From: Desulforamulus ruminis DSM 2154
GTDB lineage: Bacteria > Bacillota > Desulfotomaculia > Desulfotomaculales > Desulfotomaculaceae
NCBI RefSeq assembly: GCF_000215085.1
Contig: NC_015589.1
Span: 2,046,001 to 2,110,000, forward strand
Reading direction: 5' to 3'
DNA length: 64,000 nt
In this document: piece after piece, positions 16,266 to 24,715 of the stretch
Position numbering within the stretch: position 1 is the first letter of the stretch
Layout of the letters: each line of letters starts with the position of its first letter
Notes under the pieces: generated by a model
Told to the model about the DNA's origin: nothing
What the model saw: the letters and a program-made list of their open reading frames with translations, nothing else
Databases searched by the model: none
Program-made: the position numbers and the translations under genes

Positions 16266-16409
16266 GCAATTTTAAACGCGAGAAAATGCATTAGACTTGA
16301 AGATGCCACCGGCGGCTATCAATCACACTGGGCTCTGAGTGACTGCCAGTTGGTTCTCCAATTAATTAAAGAGATTGCAGGAAGAAAAAAACCGGACATT
16401 ACAAGCTAG
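16266..16409 (+). pseudogene. Possible remnant of a gene C-terminus
   Basis: An open stretch of 47 codons without a start encodes a protein-like sequence (ARKCIRLEDATGGYQSHW, then DCQLVLQLIKEIAGRKKPD) ending in TAG. I do not recognise the family. It may be the tail of a lost gene. The surrounding gap 16102-16518 otherwise holds a small GCAAAATC hairpin and the terminator below. Confidence 0.3.
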
Positions 16410-16417
16410 TGTCCGGT
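16385..16417 (-). terminator. Terminator of the DUF2680-like gene
   Basis: On the minus strand ACCGGACA (16417-16410) pairs with TGTCCGGT (16398-16391), followed by TTTTTT. It lies about 100 bp after the stop of the small secreted-protein gene. Confidence 0.75.
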
Positions 16418-16518
16418 CTTCCCATTAAATGGTATTTACTTTGCGGGTGGTGACAGCTTCGCTGGTACTACCCCTACCGGGAAAGCACTTCCTGGTAATG
16501 GGTAATTTAAGAAGGTGT

Positions 16519-16944
16519 CTATCTGTTTATTCCGGCACCTGCTCCAAGGCCCATACCACACCCCTGGCCAAAGCACCCACCAGACTTTCTACCAATCCCA
16601 GCGCTGCCAGTTCCATCGCAGGTTGCCTGGTTATTTTTGATGTTATTGTAAATTTCGTCTGCCTGCTCCTGAGTGAGACTACCGTCCTTTACACGTTGGT
16701 CGAGAATTATTTTTTTCTGCTCCAACATTTGAGCTTTGAATTCTTCCAGCTTTCCTGCTTCATTAGCAATTGTGCCATAGGTCTTTCCAGTAGAACTTTC
16801 CTGATATACCTCCGTCACTGTTTTTCCTGTCAAACCGGATACAATTTGTGCAGGGCTCAACGCCGTCGCTGCAAAAGCAGCACCTGCCACTCCAAGCATA
16901 CCTACTACAGTTGCTGTTGCTAACAATTTCTTCAAGGTTTTCAT
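16519..16944 (-). CDS. Small secreted protein, DUF2680-like
   Basis: 141 residues with a clear signal peptide (KKLLATATVVGMLGVAGAAFA). The mature protein has one helix-rich DUF2680-like segment (ILDQRVKDGSLTQEQADEIYN) and a glycine-rich tail with three cysteines (CDGTGSAGIG, GGCFGQGCGMG). The family is common in Clostridia and has no known function. ATG at 16944 sits 6 bases after AAAGGAG; in-frame codons further upstream lack a site. Confidence 0.75.
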   Translation of the reverse strand: MKTLKKLLATATVVGMLGVAGAAFAATALSPAQIVSGLTGKTVTEVYQESSTGKTYGTIANEAGKLEEFKAQMLEQKKIILDQRVKDGSLTQEQADEIYNNIKNNQATCDGTGSAGIGRKSGGCFGQGCGMGLGAGAGINR

Positions 16945-17517
16945 ACACACTCCTTTCATCAGATTTGTTTTGTTATATTCTTATCATAAAGAGTAATTAA
17001 GATAAAAGTATGATAGAAGAATAAAAGAAGGGTGAAAGTGAATGACCTTATGATTCTTTCTTATAAGTAGTAGAAAGTTCGTTCTGAATTTTTTCTCGAG
17101 CCAACCTGCGGATTCTATTAATTGAATTTTTAAACCCATACTACATTTTCCCCTTCAGCCTTTTTATACTCTTTTTATAAATATATTATAAGAATAATAT
17201 TAGTTTAGTGCCACGCTTTTGTTTAAAAAGAGTATGGGAAAGCTTTAAGTGCCAACGCTGAGAGCAACTGTTGAAAGACCATTTTGCTCTCTAGCTTTGT
17301 GGCTGCATTTATAACAATATCAATTATGTATCGTGAAATCTTCTGGCAATAACACTAGTGGAACCCTTATGAGAGGAGCCTTTAAAGCTGATGGCCTGGC
17401 TCTGCGGCCAATTCCTGACAACCCCTAATAAAGTCTTCTTTTTGCATAAATCTACTCCTAAAATATTTGAATTCTTATATATATGTATTATGAAGAACAT
17501 CCAAAAGAACATAACTT
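16945..17517. other. Intergenic region, nothing firm
   Basis: About 570 bp, AT-rich. A minus-strand ATG near 17440 with an AGGAG site could encode a 21-residue peptide (MQKEDFIRGCQELAAEPGHQL) that then stops. It may be a gene remnant; support is too weak to call. Confidence 0.3.
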
Positions 17518-17955
17518 ATGAAATCCTTATACTTGGGCTGGGGTAACCCACTTTTAGGTGATGACGGAATTGGTGTATTAATTGCAGAGGAATTAGGAAA
17601 ATTGGAGTGGCCTCACGAGGTACGGATAATTGAGGTGGGAACTTCAATCTTTAATTTCCTTCAGGAGGTTAGTCCAGTCAGACAGGTTATAGTCATTGAT
17701 GCCTTTCGGGCAGAGAGTCCTCCGGGGTGTGTTTACCGACTGGATACGGAAGATGTTATGGATTACCTTGAACAAAACGCTCACGACATGTCGCTGCCAA
17801 CCATTATTAAATGGGCCAGAGGTATTACCGGGTTACCAGAAGGTTTAATCATTTACGGAGTAGAACCCCAACAGTTAGATTTTGGTAAAGGGTTATCAGT
17901 GGGGTTAAAAGCCATAGTGTCAAAAATTATTACTGAAATTAAAACTGAGGTTTAA
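17518..17955 (+). CDS. Hydrogenase maturation protease (HycI/HyaD family)
   Basis: 145 residues, normal family length. The N-terminal GWGNPLLGDDGIGVLIAEEL motif contains the conserved Glu/Asp-type nickel ligands (GDDGIG), and the second region VIDAFR and YGVEPQ are typical. Such proteases remove the C-terminal tail of a [NiFe]-hydrogenase large subunit after nickel is loaded. No hydrogenase subunit lies nearby, so its substrate is elsewhere in the genome. The ribosome site is weak. Confidence 0.85.
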   Translation: MKSLYLGWGNPLLGDDGIGVLIAEELGKLEWPHEVRIIEVGTSIFNFLQEVSPVRQVIVIDAFRAESPPGCVYRLDTEDVMDYLEQNAHDMSLPTIIKWARGITGLPEGLIIYGVEPQQLDFGKGLSVGLKAIVSKIITEIKTEV

Positions 17956-18031
17956 AATCTTATAAAAACTTAGGTTAATTTCCACTGCTGCTAATCACTG
18001 AAAAAATTCATAATGAAAGGAACGAGCAAAA

Positions 18032-18412
18032 ATGGGTGGAGAGTTAATTGAATTTACAGGTTGGCTTGGATTCATATTATTAAGTCTTAGTTTGGCAAAG
18101 TTGTCTAATAAGCAAAAAATAGACAATCAAATTATGTTGTATATCAAGAAAAACCATAAATACTTTGGCTGGTCAGCATTAACAGCATTATTCATACATG
18201 GTACCATAGTCACTACAAACCTAGTACTCCCGGCTATGGGACAGGGTAAACGTTTTGCAATTTTAGAAGAAACTGGTTGGGGTTATTTACTTTGGTTGAT
18301 GTTATTTGCGATTTGTGTTGCATCAGCTATGCTGCCCTATAAAGTATTTCGACAGAGACATCTGCAAATGGTACTTGTCTTAGGTGTATTGTTAATAATT
18401 CATATTGAGTAA
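18032..18412 (+). CDS. Small four-helix membrane protein
   Basis: 126 residues with four hydrophobic segments (about 8-25, 45-65, 85-105, 110-125). Histidines lie near the second helix (KNHKYFGW, FIHGT) and in the last helices (RQRHLQM, IIHIE), the layout of small b-type cytochrome or ferric-reductase-like membrane domains. Haem binding is only a suggestion. GAAAGGAACG lies ahead of the ATG. It follows the hydrogenase protease by 76 bp; a functional link is not shown. Confidence 0.6.
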   Translation: MGGELIEFTGWLGFILLSLSLAKLSNKQKIDNQIMLYIKKNHKYFGWSALTALFIHGTIVTTNLVLPAMGQGKRFAILEETGWGYLLWLMLFAICVASAMLPYKVFRQRHLQMVLVLGVLLIIHIE

Positions 18413-18462
18413 GGCTAACAACTTAAAAGCCAGCTCTAGCGCCCAAAGATTAATATCGGAAA

Positions 18463-19731
18463 TTACTGGGTACTCACAACCCTATTGTTCTTTAAAAAAA
18501 CAATTGAAATCAACATTATCAATAAGGTCGCCGACATTACAGTCCAATGCACCTCAATCCTGTTAAGGATGATTCCGTATACCAATGCACCGAACGGCAT
18601 GCCTCCCTTGCTAATCATGCCCACGATTGAAAACATCCGGGACATATATTCGTTGGGCGTTGCTTTTTGGATATAGGTTTGCACCGGAACATGGATGAAC
18701 ATAATAGCGGTACTTAGCAGACAAAGAACTCCTCCCAGCAAGGCAAAGTATAAAAGCGTGTCCTTCCCTATGACCGATAAGCTGTGCGGGAATGTCAAAC
18801 CCGAAAACATTAGCATGGTAACCATAAGCATACTGCAGCCAATTATGAGGGGTTTGTTCACTTCATCCTTTTTGCCGAACAGCACGCCTACCAGAATGCT
18901 TCCCACCAGTGCTCCCAATATGATTACCATTTGCAGATAGCCATACTGTGTATCTGTGAATTCCAACCGGATTCTGAAAAACAAAGGCAATACTACTGTA
19001 AACATAGGTTGGATTAAGGCGTATATTACCAGAAAAAAAACACATAACTTGCGGATTACTTTATTGGCCAGAATAAATCGGATCCCCTCGGATAAATCCG
19101 TTATGAATCCTGGCATGCCGACCGCTGACTCTCGTTTGATATGCTTATATCTGATCAGCATCGAGCAGCTTCCCGATAACAAAAATGAGATCCCGTTAAT
19201 AAAGAACAGCACTGCAATACCCAGACTTGCATACAGCGCAGCCCCAATGACAGGGCTCAGCAGACCGGATAATGTCCGCAGCGACGCAACAGTGGAGTTG
19301 GCCCGGGTCAGTTCGTCCTCAGCCACCAATTGGGGCAGCATGCCTTTGGTGGCCGGATCAAACAAACCGTTCAGAAGAGATACCATTACCTGCACAGACA
19401 GGAGCAATGTCAGGCTCATTTTGTTGGAATGTGCACTTAAAGCCAAACCCAAAATTACCACGGCGCTGGCTAAGTCGGTGGCCACCATGATCGTCTTTCG
19501 GTTCAACCGGTCTCCGATCACTCCGGCAAAGGGGTAGGCAATAAGAACCGGCACCAAAGACAGGAAGGAGAACACCCCCACGGTAGCCGCCGAGCCGCCC
19601 GCATCGATGATATACAGGGGCATAATCACCATTTGGATACCCGTTCCCATATCGGATATCACCCTACCGAGCAATAACAATATGAGATTTGTATTTACCG
19701 TTTGCTTATCTTTTTTCCACAAGGGCAGCAC
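18463..19731 (-). CDS. MFS transporter, multidrug-exporter type
   Basis: 422 residues with about 12 membrane segments and the MFS loop motif GVIGDRLNRKTIMVATD between helices 2 and 3. The family resembles MdtG/MFS_3-type exporters of drugs or siderophores. It lies after the rifampin phosphotransferase gene on the same strand but is split from it by a terminator hairpin. The start may be GTG at 19731 or TTG at 19722, which has AAGG 8 bases upstream. Substrate unknown. Confidence 0.85.
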   Translation of the reverse strand: MLPLWKKDKQTVNTNLILLLLGRVISDMGTGIQMVIMPLYIIDAGGSAATVGVFSFLSLVPVLIAYPFAGVIGDRLNRKTIMVATDLASAVVILGLALSAHSNKMSLTLLLSVQVMVSLLNGLFDPATKGMLPQLVAEDELTRANSTVASLRTLSGLLSPVIGAALYASLGIAVLFFINGISFLLSGSCSMLIRYKHIKRESAVGMPGFITDLSEGIRFILANKVIRKLCVFFLVIYALIQPMFTVVLPLFFRIRLEFTDTQYGYLQMVIILGALVGSILVGVLFGKKDEVNKPLIIGCSMLMVTMLMFSGLTFPHSLSVIGKDTLLYFALLGGVLCLLSTAIMFIHVPVQTYIQKATPNEYMSRMFSIVGMISKGGMPFGALVYGIILNRIEVHWTVMSATLLIMLISIVFLKNNRVVSTQ

Positions 19732-19747
19732 CTTCTTTTCTGTCTGA

Positions 19748-19775
19748 AAAAGCGACCCGGTCAGGGGTCGCTTTT
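19748..19775. terminator. Bidirectional terminator between rph and the MFS gene
   Basis: AAAAGCGACCC (19748-19758) pairs with GGGTCGCTTTT (19765-19775). On the minus strand it ends rph transcription before the MFS gene. Confidence 0.75.
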
Positions 19776-19828
19776 ATCGCTTCAAACTCATTTATCCCTT
19801 CTGCAGCAGGCAAATACCGTTTTCCCTG

Positions 19829-22450
19829 CTACAGGATTTCTACATACCCTTCGGTTCCGTTGACCCGGATACGCTGCCCATCCTTAATCAGCTTGGTAGC
19901 GTTCTCCACGCTGACGACTGCCGGAAGCCCGTACTCCCTTGCCACAACGGCGCCATGGGTCATCATGCCCCCCACCTCGGTCACCAGACCCTTAATGGAT
20001 ACAAACACCGGTGTCCAACTGGGGTCAGTGAAGGTTGTGACCAAAATATCCCCTTCTTCGATATTGGCCTCCTCCATTTTTAAAATAACCCGTGCCCGGC
20101 CCTCAATGATGCCGGATGAAACTGCTACGCCGGCCAAAGCGCCTTTGGGTATGTTGTCGGTGTCGTATGCACTGGAGATAATCTCACCTTCAGAGGTGAT
20201 GACACGGGGAGGGGTCAGCTTCTCAAAAACCTCATAGTCTTCTTTTCTCTTTGCGATGAGGTTGGCATCCACCCGATTTGTTCTAACGGTTTCCCTCAAT
20301 TCCGCAAAGGTTAAATAGTATATATCCTCCCTATCTCTTATCACACCCTGTTGCACCAGGTTATCGGCTTCCTTCATCAATGCTTGCTTAAGAATCCAGA
20401 GATAGTAGACCAGCAGATACTTGTTATATTCCCTGAAACCGGCGAAATTGCGCAAAACGCTGATCATCTTCTTGGTCTTTTTGGCCTTACTCTTGCCACC
20501 GGGCAGTTGTTCCAGACGTTTCAGAATGTCCTGCTCCTTCTGTCTAGCTTCCTGCAGGCCTTGTTCAAATTTCATACGGTGGGCACCGGGTCCAAAGGTC
20601 TTGATATTGCTGAGAATCATTGGAATGAGTATGGTCGGGTTCTCATTCCACCGCGTCCTGGTTATATCAATTTCCGCCGAACAACGCATGCCATATTTCT
20701 TAAGATAGGCCCGAATTGAATCACTGACATCTTTCCCGCCTTCCAATTTGGCTAAATCCTCAAAAAAAGTCTCCTGGTTGGCCTGTTGAAAATATTCAAT
20801 CACTGCCGGATACTTTCTTACGACATCCGCTACGTCCAAAAGTTCCAGTCCCATTTCGGAGGTAACATTATCGGGTACCGATTGAGCAAGGGTATCGGCT
20901 GCATTCTTTTCACCCAGCCATTTCTGCATGTTTTTGTTGATCCAGGAGGTAGCGTAGGCTCCTGCAAAAACCGCACCGTAGCCGGCAAAAACAGTATCCT
21001 TGATTTCTTCAAAGCTATGAAAGATAAAATCAAACAGTTCATTTCCCGATACTTTGGCAATCCTTTGCTCCAGATTATGCATTACCGTCTCATCACGAGC
21101 CATAAGGTTTGTAACAACAGCATGATCGTTTTTAAGATAGGTTTTTAAAGTGTCGATTCCAAACCGCAATAATACTGAAGCCCCTATCATCGATGACTTT
21201 TCCCTGGACAACCCCTTGATAAAATCCTTCCGTTGCAGAATATTATAAACAGCCTTCTGCATCAAAACATCAACCGTGTCAATACTTTTGACAAAAGTCT
21301 TGCTTATGATCGGTGTGCTGAGTTCACGAGATGCATCGATATATAACCTTCCTCCGATCTCAATCATGGCCGAACCGGAAATTAATTTGAAGAATTCCTG
21401 AAAGAAGCTGTAGCCCAATGGTCTCATTGCTTCCGTCATCATCTGCCGATGAGCGAAGGAAAAATAAACATGGTTTTTCCCATCCTCCACCTCCGGCGCA
21501 GGGTATAAGGTGGTAATGGGACGGCTCTGGACGATATAGACTTTATCTTCATAAAGGCACCATTCGATGTCCTGGGGGCGGCCAAAATACGTCTCAATCT
21601 TTCTGCCCATTCGTTCAAGCTGCAAAATCTGCTCATCCGTTAATGTCTGCGTATTTTGTCTTTCAGGCTCTATCTCCTTTTCCTCTGTGCCGCCTTTTTC
21701 TAAGGCGTAAATGGCCAGTTTCTTGGTGGATATTTTCTTATCGACAATGCGTCCTTCCCTCACCTTATAAATATCGGCATTTACCAGGCCGGATACCAGG
21801 GCCTCGCCAAGCCCAAAGCTGGCGTCGATAGACAGCACTTTCCGGTTGGAGGTAACGGGATCGGCAGTAAACATAATCCCTGCCGCCTGAGGAAAAACCA
21901 TCCGCTGGACCACTACAGATAAATGGACTTTGCGGTGGTCGAAGCCGTTTTGAATGCGGTAGGTTACGGCGCGGTCGGTAAACAACGACGCCCAACACTT
22001 GCTGATATGCTTCAGGATGGCGTCTTTTCCCATAATGTTCAAATAGGTGTCCTGCTGTCCTGCAAAGGATGCCGTTGGCAAATCTTCCGCTGTGGCACTG
22101 GAACGTACGGCGTAGGCATCTTTTTCACCAAGCTTCGAAAGATAACCGGTGATCTCTTCATCGATCTCCTTTGGAATGGTTATCCCTTCAATAACCTTGC
22201 GAATCTTGCCGCTGATTTCAGCGATTCTTTCCCTGTCTTCCACCTTAAGGGGCGATAGCTGCTCCAGCAAAGCGTTAAACTCATGATTAGGCTCAATGAT
22301 TCTTTTATAAGCTTCGGTGGTAACACAAAAGCCATCAGGCACTGGTATCCCAGCAATCCCGGATAATTCCCCCAGGTTAGCGCCTTTGCCCCCGACCACC
22401 ATGAGCTTTGTTTTATCAATCTCCGGAAAGCCAAGCACGTATGAGCTCAT
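19829..22450 (-). CDS. rph: Rifampin phosphotransferase (RPH)
   Basis: 873 residues, the usual RPH length. Domain order is an ATP-grasp-like PPDK N-domain (GGKGANLGELS, YAVRSSATAEDLPTASFAGQ, RPQDIEWCLYEDKVYIVQSR), a middle rifampin-binding domain (about 330-760), and a C-terminal swivelling His domain (GGMMTHGAVVAREYGLPAVV, then IRVNGTEGYVEIL) whose His carries the phosphate. It inactivates rifamycins by phosphorylating the ansa-chain hydroxyl with ATP. PEP synthase is the main alternative, but the C-terminal sequence is RPH-like. ATG at 22450 follows AAAGGGG. Confidence 0.8.
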   Translation of the reverse strand: MSSYVLGFPEIDKTKLMVVGGKGANLGELSGIAGIPVPDGFCVTTEAYKRIIEPNHEFNALLEQLSPLKVEDRERIAEISGKIRKVIEGITIPKEIDEEITGYLSKLGEKDAYAVRSSATAEDLPTASFAGQQDTYLNIMGKDAILKHISKCWASLFTDRAVTYRIQNGFDHRKVHLSVVVQRMVFPQAAGIMFTADPVTSNRKVLSIDASFGLGEALVSGLVNADIYKVREGRIVDKKISTKKLAIYALEKGGTEEKEIEPERQNTQTLTDEQILQLERMGRKIETYFGRPQDIEWCLYEDKVYIVQSRPITTLYPAPEVEDGKNHVYFSFAHRQMMTEAMRPLGYSFFQEFFKLISGSAMIEIGGRLYIDASRELSTPIISKTFVKSIDTVDVLMQKAVYNILQRKDFIKGLSREKSSMIGASVLLRFGIDTLKTYLKNDHAVVTNLMARDETVMHNLEQRIAKVSGNELFDFIFHSFEEIKDTVFAGYGAVFAGAYATSWINKNMQKWLGEKNAADTLAQSVPDNVTSEMGLELLDVADVVRKYPAVIEYFQQANQETFFEDLAKLEGGKDVSDSIRAYLKKYGMRCSAEIDITRTRWNENPTILIPMILSNIKTFGPGAHRMKFEQGLQEARQKEQDILKRLEQLPGGKSKAKKTKKMISVLRNFAGFREYNKYLLVYYLWILKQALMKEADNLVQQGVIRDREDIYYLTFAELRETVRTNRVDANLIAKRKEDYEVFEKLTPPRVITSEGEIISSAYDTDNIPKGALAGVAVSSGIIEGRARVILKMEEANIEEGDILVTTFTDPSWTPVFVSIKGLVTEVGGMMTHGAVVAREYGLPAVVSVENATKLIKDGQRIRVNGTEGYVEIL

Positions 22451-22504
22451 ACATATTCCCCTTTCGATTATCTGATGGCCAAAGCCATCAGGTAACATAT
22501 TCTA

Positions 22505-23101
22505 TCAATCTTTAAGCACGGCAATTCCTTCTTTGATTATTTTGATCGCATCGATGAGTTTCTTTAAATACCTTTCCTCGTCTAATCCGTTCCTGTAATA
22601 CTCATTTAAACTAAATGTGAAAATCATATTTATAACCAGTTCGGAATCAACTTCCGGTTTGATGAGACCTCGTTCTTTATCACGCTCAATCATTTTCATA
22701 TACTTTTCGGCAGATACTGCACGGAGCTTCGTAATGAATTCATTGTTATCTATCTCCATCAGCATGCCTATCTTGGTATATTCCGGTTTTATTCTGCCCA
22801 GTTCCAAGGATTCTTTGGTTCTTTGTATAATGGTTTCAAAAACGTCCATATCCGAATCCAAGTTTTTGGTGTAGGGGGCAATTTTATGCTTTTCTTTCCC
22901 GATTTTTTCTAACATATAAAGATAGAGATCCTCTTTATCATTAAAATACTGATAGAAGCTTCCCCAGGGTATTTTTGCAGACTTCACAATCTTATTAAGA
23001 GATGCTTCGCTGAAAGGCCGGGTTGAAAATTCCTGCACGGCAGCATCAAATATTCTCTTCTTCTTCTCGTCACTCAAATTATAAAAAGTGTCTTTAGGCA
23101 C
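22505..23101 (-). CDS. TetR-family regulator of rph
   Basis: 198 residues. The N-terminal TetR helix-turn-helix (RIFDAAVQEFSTRPFSEASL, IVKSAKIPWGSFYQYFNDKEDLY) precedes a ligand-binding all-helical domain. It lies 54 bp upstream of rph on the same strand and probably represses it and itself. GTG at 23101 is chosen: GGAGGTGG lies 4-5 bases before it. The palindrome at 23143-23176 is a likely operator. Confidence 0.87.
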   Translation of the reverse strand: MPKDTFYNLSDEKKKRIFDAAVQEFSTRPFSEASLNKIVKSAKIPWGSFYQYFNDKEDLYLYMLEKIGKEKHKIAPYTKNLDSDMDVFETIIQRTKESLELGRIKPEYTKIGMLMEIDNNEFITKLRAVSAEKYMKMIERDKERGLIKPEVDSELVINMIFTFSLNEYYRNGLDEERYLKKLIDAIKIIKEGIAVLKD

Positions 23102-23142
23102 GCAACCACCTCCTGCCAAACAATATAACATAAATTGTTTTG

Positions 23143-23176
23143 TATGAGAAGTATCTCACATGAGAAACTTCTCATA
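23143..23176. promoter_or_regulatory. 34-bp palindrome, likely TetR operator
   Basis: TATGAGAAG (23143-23151) and CTTCTCATA (23168-23176) are perfect arms, with inner TCTCA/TGAGA arms in the same symmetry. It lies 42-75 bp upstream of the TetR start, where a repressor would block the promoter. Confidence 0.65.
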
Positions 23177-23248
23177 TTATTTTGTGGAAATTCATGAAGA
23201 ATATACAGTAATGTGACTATATTGAAGTTCGGCTGTATTCTTAAACAA

Positions 23249-23285
23249 GAAAGACCGGTCAAGGTGGCTTTCCACCCCGACCGGC
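23249..23285 (-). terminator. Hairpin upstream of tetR-rph, possible attenuator
   Basis: CCGGTC-AA-GGTGG-cttt-CCACC-CC-GACCGG folds as a bulged stem. On the minus strand it is followed by TCTTTCTTGTTT. No minus-strand gene ends just to its right, so it may be a leader attenuator for tetR-rph. The rest of 23102-23436 shows no gene. Confidence 0.45.
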
Positions 23286-23436
23286 TTATCTCCCTCTCTC
23301 CCCTCTCTATAAAATGTTGATGTACATACAGAGGTTATTGTCATTTTTTGTCTAATTATGAATTATTAACAGCATTTCATCTTGCGGAGCAAAGTGCTTC
23401 AACTAGACACAACACAAAGGAGCTTATCAGTTAACT

Positions 23437-24591
23437 ATGAACAAAAAAAACCTAGCAGCAATTCGAAAAGAGTTTAAAATGGATAACCATCGTTTTCAAA
23501 TTGACGAAATTTGCAGCGTGTATGTAAAACAGGAAAGCAAGGATATTATAAGTTCAGAAAAAACCTTGTTTGCCAGGTTGGATACAGAACACCAAGAATT
23601 GTTACTTAAGAATTTTAAAAGGATTTTAACCGGTCCCCTGGATACTAAGGTGTACGAGCTTGATTTTATCAGTGGAAATAACGAAGGACAGCACCTGTTA
23701 TTGGGTATATTGGAGTCCCATGATTTAAAGGCGGATTCAGACAAGCTTATTGAAAAAATTCTAGAACAAAATAATTACGAAACAGATGTGGTTATTAACC
23801 TTATCAGGGCTGAATATAGCAAACCCGCAAAGAAAAGAAAGGGCGAAGATGATGCAGGAATGGATGATGTGGCGTATGCGTTTAGATTCCTGATGTGCAG
23901 TGTAAATAAGGTCGATCAGCCCAAACGAGCCTTAAGGTATGATTTTGAGAAAAAAGGATTTAAAGTAAGCACCCCTATGGATGTTATAGTGAATCTGTCA
24001 GCTCCATTGGATGGTTTTATGTTCCCTTGTTTCAATGAGAACAGTGCAGATGTGAATAGAGTTATTTATTATTCTCAAGCTCCGAACTGTCCCAATACTG
24101 CTTTCGTGGAAGGTGTCATTCATTGTGAACTAAAATTGACGGCCAGTGAGGAAAAAGATAAATTTTCTCAAATTATTAAAGGGGTAGTGGGAGAAAAAAT
24201 TCAGCCCGAAATAATGAATAACATCTACTCCAAAATTAACGAACAAATTTTAGCTAGCGAAGAGGAAGAAGAAAGTGATATACCTACTCTCGGTGTTAAA
24301 AATATTGAATGGGTATTGAGAAATAGCGGAGTTGAAGATATTTCAAAATTAGAGCAGGTATTTTGCGAAATAATGGAAAAGGATAGTATTGAATTAAAAG
24401 CCACCAGCATACTTCCCCCCTATGAATCTAAGTCTATCAAAATAAACAGCAGTATAGTGGATATTGCCATTAGCCCCAAGGATTTAAAAGGGTTAAAACA
24501 AGTGGTTCGGGATGGCAGAAAGTGCTTACTTATTGAAATAGATGATGACATCATCGTTGAGGGACTTAAGTTAAATACAGAAAATTATTAA
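23437..24591 (+). CDS. DUF4317 family protein
   Basis: 384 residues, cytosolic, no signal or membrane segment. The start MNKKNLAAIRKEFKMDN and internal FKVSTPMDVIVNLSAPLDGFMFP are typical of DUF4317, a Clostridia-wide family without known function. ACAAAGGAG lies upstream of the ATG. It stands alone, with a strong terminator behind it. Confidence 0.85.
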   Translation: MNKKNLAAIRKEFKMDNHRFQIDEICSVYVKQESKDIISSEKTLFARLDTEHQELLLKNFKRILTGPLDTKVYELDFISGNNEGQHLLLGILESHDLKADSDKLIEKILEQNNYETDVVINLIRAEYSKPAKKRKGEDDAGMDDVAYAFRFLMCSVNKVDQPKRALRYDFEKKGFKVSTPMDVIVNLSAPLDGFMFPCFNENSADVNRVIYYSQAPNCPNTAFVEGVIHCELKLTASEEKDKFSQIIKGVVGEKIQPEIMNNIYSKINEQILASEEEEESDIPTLGVKNIEWVLRNSGVEDISKLEQVFCEIMEKDSIELKATSILPPYESKSIKINSSIVDIAISPKDLKGLKQVVRDGRKCLLIEIDDDIIVEGLKLNTENY

Positions 24592-24625
24592 ATATAAGTA
24601 TTATTCTATGAATCAATTGGTTGTA

Positions 24626-24660
24626 ATAGTGACCACCCGCTCATAACGGGTGGTCACTAT
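24626..24660. terminator. Terminator after the DUF4317 gene
   Basis: ATAGTGACCACCCG (24626-24639) pairs perfectly with CGGGTGGTCACTAT (24647-24660). It lies between convergent genes and may serve both. Confidence 0.75.
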
Positions 24661-24715
24661 TTAGCGATCCTATTATTTATTTCTTCTCACACTGTACATG
24701 TAAGTAGATAAGTAC

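Noticed and set aside
16429-16923. 164-residue plus-strand frame opposite the DUF2680-like gene
   Set aside because: The minus-strand gene has a clear signal peptide and ribosome site; this frame has neither.
17324-17512. 62-residue minus-strand frame
   Set aside because: No ribosome site for its start; the better-placed ATG in another frame gives only 21 codons.
19829-22450. Phosphoenolpyruvate synthase
   Set aside because: The ATP-grasp half is shared, but the C-terminal His domain and ending fit rifampin phosphotransferase better and the PEP/pyruvate domain is absent.
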